Assembly: GCF_026898135.2 (NCBI RefSeq)
Contig: NZ_CP114035.2
Location: 2,707,501 to 2,771,500, forward strand
Direction: 5' to 3'
From: Pseudomonas fortuita
GTDB lineage: Bacteria > Pseudomonadota > Gammaproteobacteria > Pseudomonadales > Pseudomonadaceae
DNA length: 64,000 nucleotides
The first letter of the stretch is position 1. Every line of letters starts with the position of its first letter. Shown piece after piece: positions 54,633-63,531 of this stretch. Under the pieces are notes generated by a model, which saw only the letters and a program-made list of their open reading frames with translations, had not been told where the DNA came from and searched no databases. The translations under genes were made by a program, and so were the position numbers.

Positions 54633-54934
54633 TCACGGGGCAGGCCCATTGCAGGTCTCATTTCCAGCAGATGGCAGGCTCAGGAAATTATCGTTTGCCG
54701 GCTCAATGGCCAGTTTGCCGGTTTTGGTCGGCACAAAGTCCATTGTCGGCATTTCATCGTTGGTGCCGAGCTTGAGGAGTCTGCCATTGAACGTCACCGT
54801 TTTGTCGGTCAGCGTTGGTCGCTTGCAAGGTGTAGCGGCGTGCGGCGACGGGCACGGTCAGTGATGCCGTTTGATACCGGGCAGTGTTGAGCACCAGCAG
54901 GGCGAGGCCGCTCGGTTGGTCACGTAAATGTTGC
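54633..54934 (-). pseudogene. Glycoside hydrolase C-terminal domain remnant (GH79-like), frameshifted
   Basis: On the minus strand one frame reads QPSGLALLVLNTARYQTASL and TVPVAARRYTLQATN. A one-frame shift near 54813 then gives LTDKTVTFNGRLLKLGTNDE and TGKLAIEPANDNFLSLPSAG, ending at a stop at 54633-54635. The combination of ALLVLNT, a beta-rich stretch and a terminal FLSLP strand resembles the beta-sandwich after the catalytic barrel of secreted glycosidases. The catalytic part is absent. Family assignment is by eye and tentative. Confidence 0.5.
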
Positions 54935-55386
54935 TAAAAGATTGTAGAGAAAGCGAGCACTAAGCTGCAACGTTTGGATAGGGGGTGAGCATCACTCCAC
55001 CGGAAATTTGGTCATACGTCCGCGTGGTCGTCGAGTGCATGAAGCTTGATGGGATTATCTCCAAAGTCGTGAGAGTAGATGGAATGTACGGGAGGGCATC
55101 TCGATACTTGGGGCTGTTGATCGCAGTCATCTCGCCGTTCGAGGGAGTGATCATGAACGATTTCAGGTAGCATCTCTATTACAAGTCCCCGGCATGGTCG
55201 TCGATGAGCTTGCTGAGACTTAACCGCATGCGCTTTTCGGTCATGGCGTAGGAGCAGTACTGGCATGTTCCTTCAATTTCTAAAGTTGATATCTTCGGCG
55301 AGCAGTGACGCCATGGTACAGCCCGACATTCTCATGTGCGAGCCAGTTAGAGGGCGTCAGATGCAGAGCCTGGCGGGTGTCGAGCC
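54935..55386. other. Non-coding debris upstream of PucR gene
   Basis: About 450 bases with only short, unrelated ORFs and no Shine-Dalgarno-supported start. It probably continues the decayed region seen to its left and includes the promoter of the regulator at 55387, which I cannot place. Confidence 0.4.
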
Positions 55387-56604
55387 ATGAGCTTGACTCT
55401 GAGTGAGGTCCTGAACCTGCCCGGCTTGGAAGACATGAGGGTCCGCGCAGGCGAGCTTTACTTGCAACGGCGAGTATGCTGGTCCTACGTGGCGGGAAAT
55501 GAGGGTATCACCGCGTGTAAAATGGGCGGCGAACTAGTATTTATTTCGGAAATCAATTACCTATGTGACGAACGCAAGTTACTCACTTTGGTCGAGACTG
55601 GTGCTGTGTTGGGTATTGCCGGGATGGTGGTTCTTACTGGAGGCCCGTTTCCCCAGTGCATCCCGTCTGCAGTGATCGCTCGTGCTGAACAGTTGGGATT
55701 GTCGCTGATCGAGCAGCCCTCTCCGCTGAAGTTGGTGTTTGTGACCCACCTGATCGATACGGCCCTGATGCATATGACTCAAGTGCGGCGCTCACGTAAC
55801 CACATTCTCGGCCAGTTGCTGACCGGAGATTACCCGAGTCTGGCCATTGCCCGACAGCGGGCTGCGCATCTGCAACTGATGCTTGATATTCCACGGCGAC
55901 TGGTCGTGCTGCGCTTGTCAGGTATCGAGACGCTGTTTGAGCGCCAAGGCTTGGCCCAAGGCGAGCAGCTGTGGCAAGCCACTCGCCAGTCCATGGAAGA
56001 CCAACTTGAAGCCTGGGGTCGCAGCCGCCCGGGAACGGTGATGGTAGAGATGCCGGGCGACCTCTTCGTGCTACTGCTGGCGGATGCCGATGACCTGCCG
56101 GCAGCCTTGACCACGTTGCGTCGGCAACTGATCGGAGTGGCAGGGGAGTTGGATATGTACATGGGCCTGTCGAGCGTTGCTGAAGATTGTGGTCATTACC
56201 GCCGACTGCTCAACGAAGCGCGCCAGGCGCTGAATGTGGCGCAGAAACTGCGCCCGGAGAGCGGATACTGCGATTTCAACGAGTTGGGCGTGTTGGGTTT
56301 GCTGCAGGGGGTAGTCGACCGCACGCTCATCGACGACTTCGTCGAAAAGACACTCGGCCCGTTGTTCGTGCCCGGCCGTAAACACCCTAAAGTACTCGTG
56401 CATACCCTCGACGCTTTGCTCAAGGAAAATGGCAACGGGCTCAAGGCTGCCCAGCGCCTGGGACTTCACCGTAACACCATCAATCAACGTATCCAGCGCA
56501 TCGAACAACTGAGTGGAAAATCCTTGGACGATCCACTTTTTCGTATGAATGCTTCGATCGCTATTATGGTATGGCACATGTCTATCGCCCGAGGTAAGGA
56601 ATAA
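55387..56604 (+). CDS. PucR-family transcriptional regulator
   Basis: Purine-catabolism-type regulator of 405 residues. The N-terminal PucR domain (LSEVLNLPGLEDMRVRAGEL, IAGMVVLTGGPFPQCIPSAV) senses a metabolite. A GGDEF-like middle follows (RLVVLRLSGIETLFERQG). The C-terminal HTH_30 is TLDALLKENGNGLKAAQRLG and LHRNTINQRIQRIEQLSG. Such regulators often control purine, allantoin, amino-acid or guanidino-compound catabolism, which suits the nearby creatininase. Confidence 0.87.
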   Translation: MSLTLSEVLNLPGLEDMRVRAGELYLQRRVCWSYVAGNEGITACKMGGELVFISEINYLCDERKLLTLVETGAVLGIAGMVVLTGGPFPQCIPSAVIARAEQLGLSLIEQPSPLKLVFVTHLIDTALMHMTQVRRSRNHILGQLLTGDYPSLAIARQRAAHLQLMLDIPRRLVVLRLSGIETLFERQGLAQGEQLWQATRQSMEDQLEAWGRSRPGTVMVEMPGDLFVLLLADADDLPAALTTLRRQLIGVAGELDMYMGLSSVAEDCGHYRRLLNEARQALNVAQKLRPESGYCDFNELGVLGLLQGVVDRTLIDDFVEKTLGPLFVPGRKHPKVLVHTLDALLKENGNGLKAAQRLGLHRNTINQRIQRIEQLSGKSLDDPLFRMNASIAIMVWHMSIARGKE

Positions 56605-56852
56605 TGACATGAACATCATCAATGCGCGCCTGCGTAGCAAGCGTAGTCCGCTTCGTCCTGAATGGCATGACATCTAGCCAGATCCAAGTGATGGTCCAAA
56701 ACTGTGCGGAATGACCGAGATTCCCCTGCAGAATTGTGGTGGCGCCCTCGTGGAGCGCACATTCACTTGGATGCCCTCACATTGCGGGCCAGCTGAGGGG
56801 AGCATGGCGAGGAAATCCTGGACCGCGCCACGAAAACTAACGACAGGGTTGT
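56605..56852. other. Intergenic region between convergent regulators
   Basis: About 250 bases between the 3' ends of the PucR and GlxA-type genes. I see no terminator with a clear T-run and no recognisable gene. Confidence 0.35.
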
Positions 56853-57872
56853 TCAGTGAAGTGAAGAGACTACCTTTTTCCGCTCGCCGATTGGTGAGAC
56901 ACCAAAGAAACGACTGTAGCACTTTGAGAAGTGTGCTGGCGAAATGAAACCACAGGCGAGGGCGATATCACGCACTTGGGATTCACTGTGTAGCAATAGT
57001 TGCCTAGCCCGTGTCAGGCGTAGTTCCAAGTAATACTGACTCGGTGTGTTTTGAAGATGCTTGTGGAACAAACGCTCCATTTGCCGAACCGAGATCTCAT
57101 TCAGTTCTGCAAGCTCTTCCAAGGTCATCGGGTCTTCAAGGTTGGCTTCCATGATTGTAACAATCTGACTGAGTTTGGGCTGAGAGGTGCCGAGCTTTTG
57201 CCGCAAAGGCACGCGCTGGCGCTCTTGCGATCCACGTACTCGATCACATAACAGCAGTTCAGCCGCATGACTGGCAATGTCCCGCCCGCCAGGTTCTCGG
57301 GCAATCAGTTGTAGGATCATGTCCATGGACGCCACGCCGCCGGAGCTCGTGAAACGGTCACGGTCAAGCTCAAACAGTTGGTTGGAAATGATAATGCCGG
57401 GAAATCGCTCTTTTAGCGCCTCGATATCTTCCCAGTGGATGGTACACCGATAACCAGTGAGCAGATTGGCGCGTGCTAGCAAATGGCTGCCTGTGCAAAT
57501 ACCGCCCAATGGCACCTGGTCATGTGCCAACTTGCGAAGCCAGTTGAGGATGGGGCGGGTATTGTGGTCGGAGACTATCGGGTTTGGCCCCACCACGAAC
57601 AGCATGTCCAGCTTTGGGGCATCCTTGATACTGAAATCGGGCAGGATGCGCATGCCGTTACTGGCACTCACTGGCTCCATGTCGGCTGCAATGATCAGGG
57701 TCTGGAACATGGTTTTGCGTGCTGCCAGGTTGGCCATGCGCAAGGTTTCCACCGCCGAGGCGAAGCCAATGGTGGTGAAATTGGGAATGATCAGGAAACC
57801 GACGACTTTCAGCGGCGGGGCATCATTGACAGGGTATGCCGGTGCCAACGGCGAGGATTTTAACGTACCCAT
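56853..57872 (-). CDS. GlxA-family AraC regulator with class I glutamine amidotransferase-like domain
   Basis: Regulator of 339 residues. The N-terminal DJ-1/PfpI-like sensor is VVGFLIIPNFTTIGFASAVE, FVVGPNPIVSDHNTRPILNW and LGGICTGSHLLARANLL. The C-terminal AraC HTH is MTLEELAELNEISVRQMERL and QVRDIALACGFISPAHFSKC. GbdR, CdhR and SouR, which control glycine betaine, carnitine and sarcosine genes in Pseudomonas, belong to this architecture. Sarcosine is the downstream product of creatinine breakdown, so a role in this locus is plausible. The ATG at 57872 has AAGGAG in front. Confidence 0.87.
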   Translation of the reverse strand: MGTLKSSPLAPAYPVNDAPPLKVVGFLIIPNFTTIGFASAVETLRMANLAARKTMFQTLIIAADMEPVSASNGMRILPDFSIKDAPKLDMLFVVGPNPIVSDHNTRPILNWLRKLAHDQVPLGGICTGSHLLARANLLTGYRCTIHWEDIEALKERFPGIIISNQLFELDRDRFTSSGGVASMDMILQLIAREPGGRDIASHAAELLLCDRVRGSQERQRVPLRQKLGTSQPKLSQIVTIMEANLEDPMTLEELAELNEISVRQMERLFHKHLQNTPSQYYLELRLTRARQLLLHSESQVRDIALACGFISPAHFSKCYSRFFGVSPIGERKKVVSSLH

Positions 57873-58016
57873 CAATACGACTCCTTGAATGCAAAAAAAT
57901 GACGTGCTCTGCGTCTGGTTGCCGTAAATCGGCAATTCATTGTGTTTAGGTTGATGCATTTGTCAGAGTGATAGTACACGCAGTGCCTAAGCATTGGGAG
58001 GCGCCCCGGTGAAAAG

Positions 58017-58050
58017 CAAAAACCCTGCGAAAGCAACACCTTCACAGGGT
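58017..58050 (-). terminator. Rho-independent terminator of permease gene
   Basis: On the minus strand ACCCTG ... CAGGGT closes a stem extended by GAAG/CTTT and is followed by TTTTT. It lies about 20 bases after the amino-acid permease stop. Confidence 0.75.
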
Positions 58051-58069
58051 GGGTAACGACTCGGCCTGG

Positions 58070-59455
58070 TCAGGCAGGCTTGCTCGCCACGGTGGCCGAA
58101 GTGCTCTTTTTAGACGAGAAAATGGCGCTCACGCAGACGATGGACAGCGCCAGCGCACCAGTTGCCACCACTTCCATGCGATGCCCTGGCATCACCAGCA
58201 TCATCGTCAAGATACTGATGATGGAGAAGATGACCAGGTAGCTGAGCCAGGGGAACAGCCACATCTTGAAGTCCAGCGCAGTACCTTGGCTATCCATCCG
58301 ATTACGCAGAACCAATTGCGAAACAGCGATTGCCAGATAGACTAGAAGCGCTACCGCCCCCGAACTTGCCAGCAGGAAGGAAAACACCTCGTCGGGAGCG
58401 AAGTAATTGAGTGCTGTGGTCAAGAAGCCCACTGCGGTGCTGGCTAGCACTGCAATCACTGGCACGCCCGTCGCTGAGGTGCGCTGCAGAACGCGAGGAC
58501 CGTCGCCGCGCTTGCTCAGCGAATAGACCATGCGCGATGCGGTGTAGATGGCCGAATTGAGGCAACTGGCAACGGCAATCAGCACGACGATATCGACGAT
58601 CATCTTGGCGTGCGGGATGTTCATCAGCTCAAGGGCCCGTTGATAGGAGCCGACCTGTACTAGCATGGGGTCGTTCCAGGGCACGATGGAGATGATCAGG
58701 AACACCGAGACGATGTAGAAGATCCCCATTCGCCACACCACGGAATTGGTGGCACGGGTGATTTGCTTGGAGGGGTTTTTCGACTCGGCGGCGGCAATGG
58801 TGACAATTTCAGTACCCATGAAACTGAACACGGTGGTGAGCATGGCACCGATGACAGCGGTCATGCCGTTGGGCATGAAACCACCAAACTCATGACTCAG
58901 GTTGACCACGCCGCTAACTGAAATATCGGGCAGCGCGCCTGTCAGTGCCAATGCACCCAGAGCAATGAACCCTAGCACCGCGATAACCTTGAGCATCGCA
59001 AACCAAAACTCGAATTCACCGTAGCGCGCCACACTGAACAGGTTAGTTACGGTCAGCAAACCGGTAACCACCAGTGCGAATTCCCAGGTTTCTATCGCAG
59101 GGAACCAGGCATGCAGAATGGCCGCTGCTGCAATGGCTTCGATTGGAATGACCAGCACCCAGAACCACCAGTACAGCCAGCCAATGGTAAAGCCTGCTGT
59201 ACGTCCCATTGCGCGCTCGGCGTAGGTGGAGAATGACCCGGTATCTGGCGAGGCCACCGCCATTTCTCCGAGCATGCGCATGACCAGAACGACCAGTGTG
59301 CCAGACATGATGTACGCGAGAATTGCCGCAGGACCGGCTGCAGCAATGGCATGCCCCGAGCCGATGAAGAGGCCGGCGCCAATAGCGCCGGCGATTGACA
59401 ACATGGTGACGTGGCGCTGCTTGAGGCCGGGGGCCAGAGTTGAGTTGCTGGACAT
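58070..59455 (-). CDS. APC-family amino acid permease (GabP/ProY-like)
   Basis: Inner-membrane amino-acid/H+ symporter of 461 residues with 12 helices. The N-terminal signature is HVTMLSIAGAIGAGLFIGSG. EMAVASPDTGSFSTYAERAM, GTEIVTIAAAESKNPSKQIT and NSAIYTASRMVYSLSKRGDG are typical of the AAT group. Closest in style to GABA or proline permeases. It lies 73 bases after the creatininase stop on the same strand, so it may import creatinine, creatine or a related compound, or simply an amino acid. Substrate unproven. Confidence 0.87.
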   Translation of the reverse strand: MSSNSTLAPGLKQRHVTMLSIAGAIGAGLFIGSGHAIAAAGPAAILAYIMSGTLVVLVMRMLGEMAVASPDTGSFSTYAERAMGRTAGFTIGWLYWWFWVLVIPIEAIAAAAILHAWFPAIETWEFALVVTGLLTVTNLFSVARYGEFEFWFAMLKVIAVLGFIALGALALTGALPDISVSGVVNLSHEFGGFMPNGMTAVIGAMLTTVFSFMGTEIVTIAAAESKNPSKQITRATNSVVWRMGIFYIVSVFLIISIVPWNDPMLVQVGSYQRALELMNIPHAKMIVDIVVLIAVASCLNSAIYTASRMVYSLSKRGDGPRVLQRTSATGVPVIAVLASTAVGFLTTALNYFAPDEVFSFLLASSGAVALLVYLAIAVSQLVLRNRMDSQGTALDFKMWLFPWLSYLVIFSIISILTMMLVMPGHRMEVVATGALALSIVCVSAIFSSKKSTSATVASKPA

Positions 59456-59528
59456 GCTAATTATCCTTTTTATTCTTGAAGGAGGGTGAACTGCGAACGG
59501 CGGTGCTGCTCTGGGCTGGAGATCGGTG

Positions 59529-60311
59529 TTATTTCTGCAGGTCGAAGGCCTCCCGCACAGCGCTGCTAATGCCCTCTACGCAAACTCGCAGAATCAACTC
59601 GCCTTTTTCTCGGTTGGCGCCCTTAGGCGAGGAAAGCGTTCCGCAGGCGGGGGTGCGTTCAGGGATGATGGGGAAGACATCGTAAGGTGGGAATTTTGCC
59701 GGAGGGTGGTCGACGGCGCGGCTCAGGTCGACCTTTTCAGGGTGCAGGGCCAGCATCAGTGACGTTTCGAAAACGCCACCGTGTTCGATGTCCCAGCCGA
59801 GGAAACCTTCGGGGTAGAGCTCTTCGATGACCGCCGGCGCGTTGACGAAATCCCAGTAGGACAGAACGACCACCTTGAAATCGGTGATACCGCCATAACG
59901 CAGTTCGCGCAGCGCCAGGTCGATGCCTTCGACGATGAACATCGAGTTTTCATAATGGCCATTCATCAAGACCAGCTTGCGCGCCCCATGCCGGGCGAGT
60001 TCGCGGATGATGTCCTGGATGGTATGGGTCAGTGTTGCGCCATCCAGGCTGGTGGTGCCGGGAAAGTGGTTGCCACCTCCCGACTTCTGCTGTGACTTGT
60101 AGCCATAGGCCAAGGCGGGTAACACCAAGCCGTCGACTTCTCGCGCTACTGCCTTGCACAGGGCGGTAGGCAATAGCACATCCACCTCCATGCACATGTG
60201 ATGACCGTGCTGCTCCAAGGCGCCCACCGGCAAGAAAATCGTGCTGCCGGAAGCTACCTTCTGTGCGTACTCAGGCCAGGTGAGTTCGCCAACCACTACG
60301 CTTTCGTTCAT
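59529..60311 (-). CDS. crnA: Creatininase (creatinine amidohydrolase)
   Basis: Hydrolase of 260 residues interconverting creatinine and creatine (EC 3.5.2.10). Metal ligands match the characterised P. putida enzyme with an offset of one: Glu33, His35 and Asp44 in LEQHGHHMCMEVD, His119 and Glu121 in NGHYENS; Trp173 and His177 in GWDIEHGGVFE complete the active site. Long stretches such as YKSQQKSGGGNHFPGTTSLD agree with creatininase rather than other family members (FAPy deformylase, MftE). It is divergent from the ABC importer. No creatinase or sarcosine oxidase is seen in the window. Confidence 0.9.
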   Translation of the reverse strand: MNESVVVGELTWPEYAQKVASGSTIFLPVGALEQHGHHMCMEVDVLLPTALCKAVAREVDGLVLPALAYGYKSQQKSGGGNHFPGTTSLDGATLTHTIQDIIRELARHGARKLVLMNGHYENSMFIVEGIDLALRELRYGGITDFKVVVLSYWDFVNAPAVIEELYPEGFLGWDIEHGGVFETSLMLALHPEKVDLSRAVDHPPAKFPPYDVFPIIPERTPACGTLSSPKGANREKGELILRVCVEGISSAVREAFDLQK

Positions 60312-60422
60312 CGGTTATCTCTCTTTATTCTTGTATTCGTTGAAGTAGTCCGTTTGCAGCGAGCCAGTACATGCAACGATTTGATCAGATCACAACGACA
60401 TTCACTTGTCAGTTCCCGACCT

Positions 60423-60492
60423 GAATTTGACAAATGCTGACGGACCTGCGATCCAGGTGGGTCGGGTGGGGCAGGGGGCGAATTTGACAAAT
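60423..60492. promoter_or_regulatory. Pair of near-palindromic operators in the creatininase/ABC divergent gap
   Basis: GAATTTGACAAAT occurs at 60423-60435 and 60480-60492, 57 bases apart. The second copy extends to AATTTG-A-CAAATT, a perfect odd palindrome. Both lie between the divergent creatininase (start 60311) and binding-protein (start 60628) genes, so one regulator could control both directions. Confidence 0.6.
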
Positions 60493-60627
60493 TACAGGTC
60501 GGAAAAACACAACTTGCCCTGATGGCAATCTGCTGCAATCGGTAATCACACAGGCGGTGAAAACCTTGGGGAAGCGGGGCGAAAGCGCGGCTGGGCCAAG
60601 GCACTTTTGATTACCGAGGGTATCTCC

Positions 60628-61755
60628 ATGACGCGTCGCGCCGATTTTTCACGCCGTACATTCATCAAGAACAGCAGCATTTTGGCCGGTGTGGCGGCGC
60701 TCTCCGGGGTACTTCCGAACAGAACCTTTGGCGCAGCCGAAAAAGAACTGGTGATACTGGCGTGGGCAGGCCACGCCGCGCCCGACATCGTCGCGGATTT
60801 CGAGCGCGAGCATGGGGTCAAGGTGCGGGCCAAGTACTACACCGGCGGCGATAACATGCTGGGGCTCATTTCGCAGTCACCACCGGGCACCTTCGACCTG
60901 ATCCTGTCGGATGCCGAGTATGTGCAACAACTCAACGCCGCCGACTATATCGAGCGACTGGACCTTGCCGATTATCCCTTCGATGACTTCTACCCAGAGT
61001 TTCAGCACTTTCCAGGGCACTGGCAGGGCGATGAACTGTATTCGGTCATGGTCCGCTTCGGCTTTCTCGGTATCGCCTTCAATACCCAGTTGCTGCCGGA
61101 GTCCAAGGCGAAAAGCTACCAGGTGTTCTGGGACGATAGCCTCAAGGGCAAGGTCGGCCACTTCGACTGGCACCTGCCAAACCTGGGCCAGATCAGTTTG
61201 CTCAATGGCAACAGGCTGCCCTACGACATCGACGCGGCGCACTGGAAGAGGCTCCAGGACAAAACCATGAGCCTACGCGGACAAGTGGCCGGGTTCTTCG
61301 ATTATGGCGGTACCTTCTCCTCCCTGAAAAACGGCCAGATCCACGCGATGTGTGGCATTGGCGACTGGATTACCGGGGTCTTGCAGCGTGCCGGGGCACC
61401 GGTAAAAACAGTGATACCCGAGGAGGGCGGCCTGCAATGGACCGAGTCTTATTGCATCGCCAAGAAAGCCCACAGCCCGGAACTTGCGAAGAAGTTCATT
61501 CAATACATCACCTCCCCTGAAGGCCAGGTGAAGTCGGCGAAGATGGAGGCTTACCCGGCGCTGATTCCCAATAAGCGCGGCTGGGAGTTGCTGAACAAGA
61601 CCGACCTTGCCGAAGCCAGACGCCAAGGCATGGTACTGGGCCAGCGCAATGTCATGGACGACATCCGCGAGGGGCGTATTCAGTATCGCGCGCTCCCCGT
61701 GCAGCAGAGCCTGGAGGACTGGAACGACTTCTGGTCGCAGTACAAGGGCGCTTGA
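60628..61755 (+). CDS. ABC transporter substrate-binding protein, PotD-like, Tat-exported
   Basis: Periplasmic receptor of 375 residues of the spermidine/putrescine-type group (SBP_bac_8). A Tat signal is present: SRRTFIKN at residues 8-15 followed by a hydrophobic stretch and SGVLPNRTFGA. The mature protein begins LVILAWAGHAAPDIVADFER, with QGDELYSVMVRFGFLGIAFN and GGLQWTESYCIAKKAHSPEL further on. The ATG at 60628 has GAGGG upstream; an earlier TTG adds seven residues without a better site. Ligand may be a guanidino or amine compound by context. Confidence 0.88.
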   Translation: MTRRADFSRRTFIKNSSILAGVAALSGVLPNRTFGAAEKELVILAWAGHAAPDIVADFEREHGVKVRAKYYTGGDNMLGLISQSPPGTFDLILSDAEYVQQLNAADYIERLDLADYPFDDFYPEFQHFPGHWQGDELYSVMVRFGFLGIAFNTQLLPESKAKSYQVFWDDSLKGKVGHFDWHLPNLGQISLLNGNRLPYDIDAAHWKRLQDKTMSLRGQVAGFFDYGGTFSSLKNGQIHAMCGIGDWITGVLQRAGAPVKTVIPEEGGLQWTESYCIAKKAHSPELAKKFIQYITSPEGQVKSAKMEAYPALIPNKRGWELLNKTDLAEARRQGMVLGQRNVMDDIREGRIQYRALPVQQSLEDWNDFWSQYKGA

Positions 61756-61779
61756 TGGCGCCTACACAGGAGCGGCGTA

Positions 61780-62697
61780 ATGATTTCGAACAAGCTATCG
61801 CCCCCACTGCCCGCCAGTGAGGAGCCTGCACGCACGCGTGGGCAGTTCGGCAAGCGCACCTGGCGCTTACCGGGGTATGGGCTGATCCTGTCGCTGCCGA
61901 TACTGGTCTGGCAGCTACTGTTTTTTGTAGCGCCCTTGCTGTTTCTGCTGACCATCAGTTTTTGGCTGGTGCGCAACTTTCGCATGGTCCCTGCGTTCGA
62001 GTGGCTGAACTGGAAGTACCTGTTCAGCCGCGAGTACTTCTGGGATGCCTACTTGCACACCTGGGCGATGGCGGCGGGGGCCAGTGTGCTGATCAGTGCC
62101 GTAGCCTTTCCGTGCGCCTATACAATTGCCTTCAAGTTCCGCGAATCGACCCGGCAATGGTTGGTGCTGTTGTTGATCACGCCATTTTTTACCAGTTACC
62201 TGGTGCGCACCTATTCCTGGCAAGTCTTTCTCAGTGACCAGGGGCTGCTCAATAGCGCCCTGGCGTTGCTGGGGATTGGGCCGTTGCCCTTGCTCAATAC
62301 CAGTTTTGGTAGCTATGTGGGTTACTTCACCCTGTGCCTGCCGCTGGTAGTGTTGCTGCAGTTGTTCAGCCTCATGTACATCGACCGCACGCTGATCGAA
62401 GCTGCCCACAACTTGCGCGCGGGCCGTCTGCGCACGGTATTTGGGGTAGTGATTCCATCGGCGCGGGTCGGCATCGTCATCGCCGCACTGTTCTGTTTCA
62501 TCATGACCTTCGGTGACTTTGTCAGCCCGCTCTATCTAGGGGGCGGCCAACCACCAACCTTGAGCACCCTGATTACCGACACGACCAAATCGGGGCAGCA
62601 ATGGCCACGCGCGGCGGTTATTGCCACGACGATGATCGTGACCTTGCTGGCCACGGCGTTCCTGATGGTTCGCCACGCCTACAGGAGGCGCGCATGA
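61780..62697 (+). CDS. ABC transporter permease, PotB-like
   Basis: First membrane subunit of the importer, 305 residues, six helices. The coupling EAA loop is IEAAHNLRAGRLRTVFGVVI, with PSARVGIVIAALFCFIMTFG after it, where the conserved EAA...G contacts the ATPase. A hydrophilic N-terminus of about 35 residues precedes helix 1. It follows the binding-protein gene by 24 bases and overlaps the second permease by ATGA. Confidence 0.9.
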   Translation: MISNKLSPPLPASEEPARTRGQFGKRTWRLPGYGLILSLPILVWQLLFFVAPLLFLLTISFWLVRNFRMVPAFEWLNWKYLFSREYFWDAYLHTWAMAAGASVLISAVAFPCAYTIAFKFRESTRQWLVLLLITPFFTSYLVRTYSWQVFLSDQGLLNSALALLGIGPLPLLNTSFGSYVGYFTLCLPLVVLLQLFSLMYIDRTLIEAAHNLRAGRLRTVFGVVIPSARVGIVIAALFCFIMTFGDFVSPLYLGGGQPPTLSTLITDTTKSGQQWPRAAVIATTMIVTLLATAFLMVRHAYRRRA

Positions 62698-63503
62698 ACG
62701 AACATCGTGTCATCAACTTCATGCTGCGCAGCTTCGTCGTCCTGGTGTTCTTGTTCATCCTCACGCCTATCATTGGCAGCTTCGTGTTTTCCTTCAACGT
62801 CGACCGCTTCCCATCCTTGCCCCTGGGTGGCTTCAGTTTGCGCTGGTACGAAGCGATTGCCGCCGACCCGCAAGTCTGGCAAGCCTTCAACAACAGCCTG
62901 GTCGTCGGTGTGGTGGTATCGCTGGTTTCCACGCTGCTGGGCTTCACTGCCGCCTATACCGACTTTCGTTATCACTTTTTTGGCAAGTCGGTGTACATGG
63001 CATTGGCACTGCTGCCTCCTACCATTCCGGTGGTGATTCTGGGCCTGGCGATGCTCGCGTTCTTGTCGCGAATCGGCCTGTCCGGCGAGCTGTATGCCGT
63101 CATGATCTGCCACATCGTCATGTGCTCACCATTCGCCATGGCGGTGATTCGCATGCGCCTGGCGCAGATGGCCCCGCAACTGGAGGCCGCCGCCTGGAAC
63201 CTGAGCGCCAGCCAATGGCAGGCCATGCGCTACGTGATCCTGCCGTTCACCGCCCCGAGCATTTTCGCCGCACTGTTCGTGACCATGGCCGTGTCGTTCG
63301 ACGAGTTCGCGGTGGCCTGGTTCGTTTCGGGCCTTAACGAGACAGTCCCGGTACGCATCCTCAATACTTTGCAAGGGCAGGTCAGCCCGACCATCAATGC
63401 GATAGGCACGATCGTTTTCATCACCACGATCACGCTGACGATCGTTGCCCAGGTTTTGCTCATGCGCCGGCAGAAGAAACCGGCTGACGGCAAAAAAAGC
63501 TGA
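62694..63503 (+). CDS. ABC transporter permease, PotC-like
   Basis: Second membrane subunit, 269 residues with six helices. The EAA loop is LEAAAWNLSASQWQAMRYVI, and SFDEFAVAWFVSGLNETVPV is typical of PotC-type permeases. The start at 62694 overlaps the preceding stop (ATGA), which excludes longer N-termini. The Lys-rich C-terminus ends 28 bases before the ATPase gene. Confidence 0.9.
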   Translation: MNEHRVINFMLRSFVVLVFLFILTPIIGSFVFSFNVDRFPSLPLGGFSLRWYEAIAADPQVWQAFNNSLVVGVVVSLVSTLLGFTAAYTDFRYHFFGKSVYMALALLPPTIPVVILGLAMLAFLSRIGLSGELYAVMICHIVMCSPFAMAVIRMRLAQMAPQLEAAAWNLSASQWQAMRYVILPFTAPSIFAALFVTMAVSFDEFAVAWFVSGLNETVPVRILNTLQGQVSPTINAIGTIVFITTITLTIVAQVLLMRRQKKPADGKKS

Positions 63504-63531
63504 ACATCCCATGCCGACGCAGGAGCTCCCC

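Noticed and set aside
54985..55170. Plus-strand 61-codon ORF upstream of the PucR gene
   Set aside because: Unlike any family I know, no ribosome-binding site, and it lies in a region otherwise full of gene debris.
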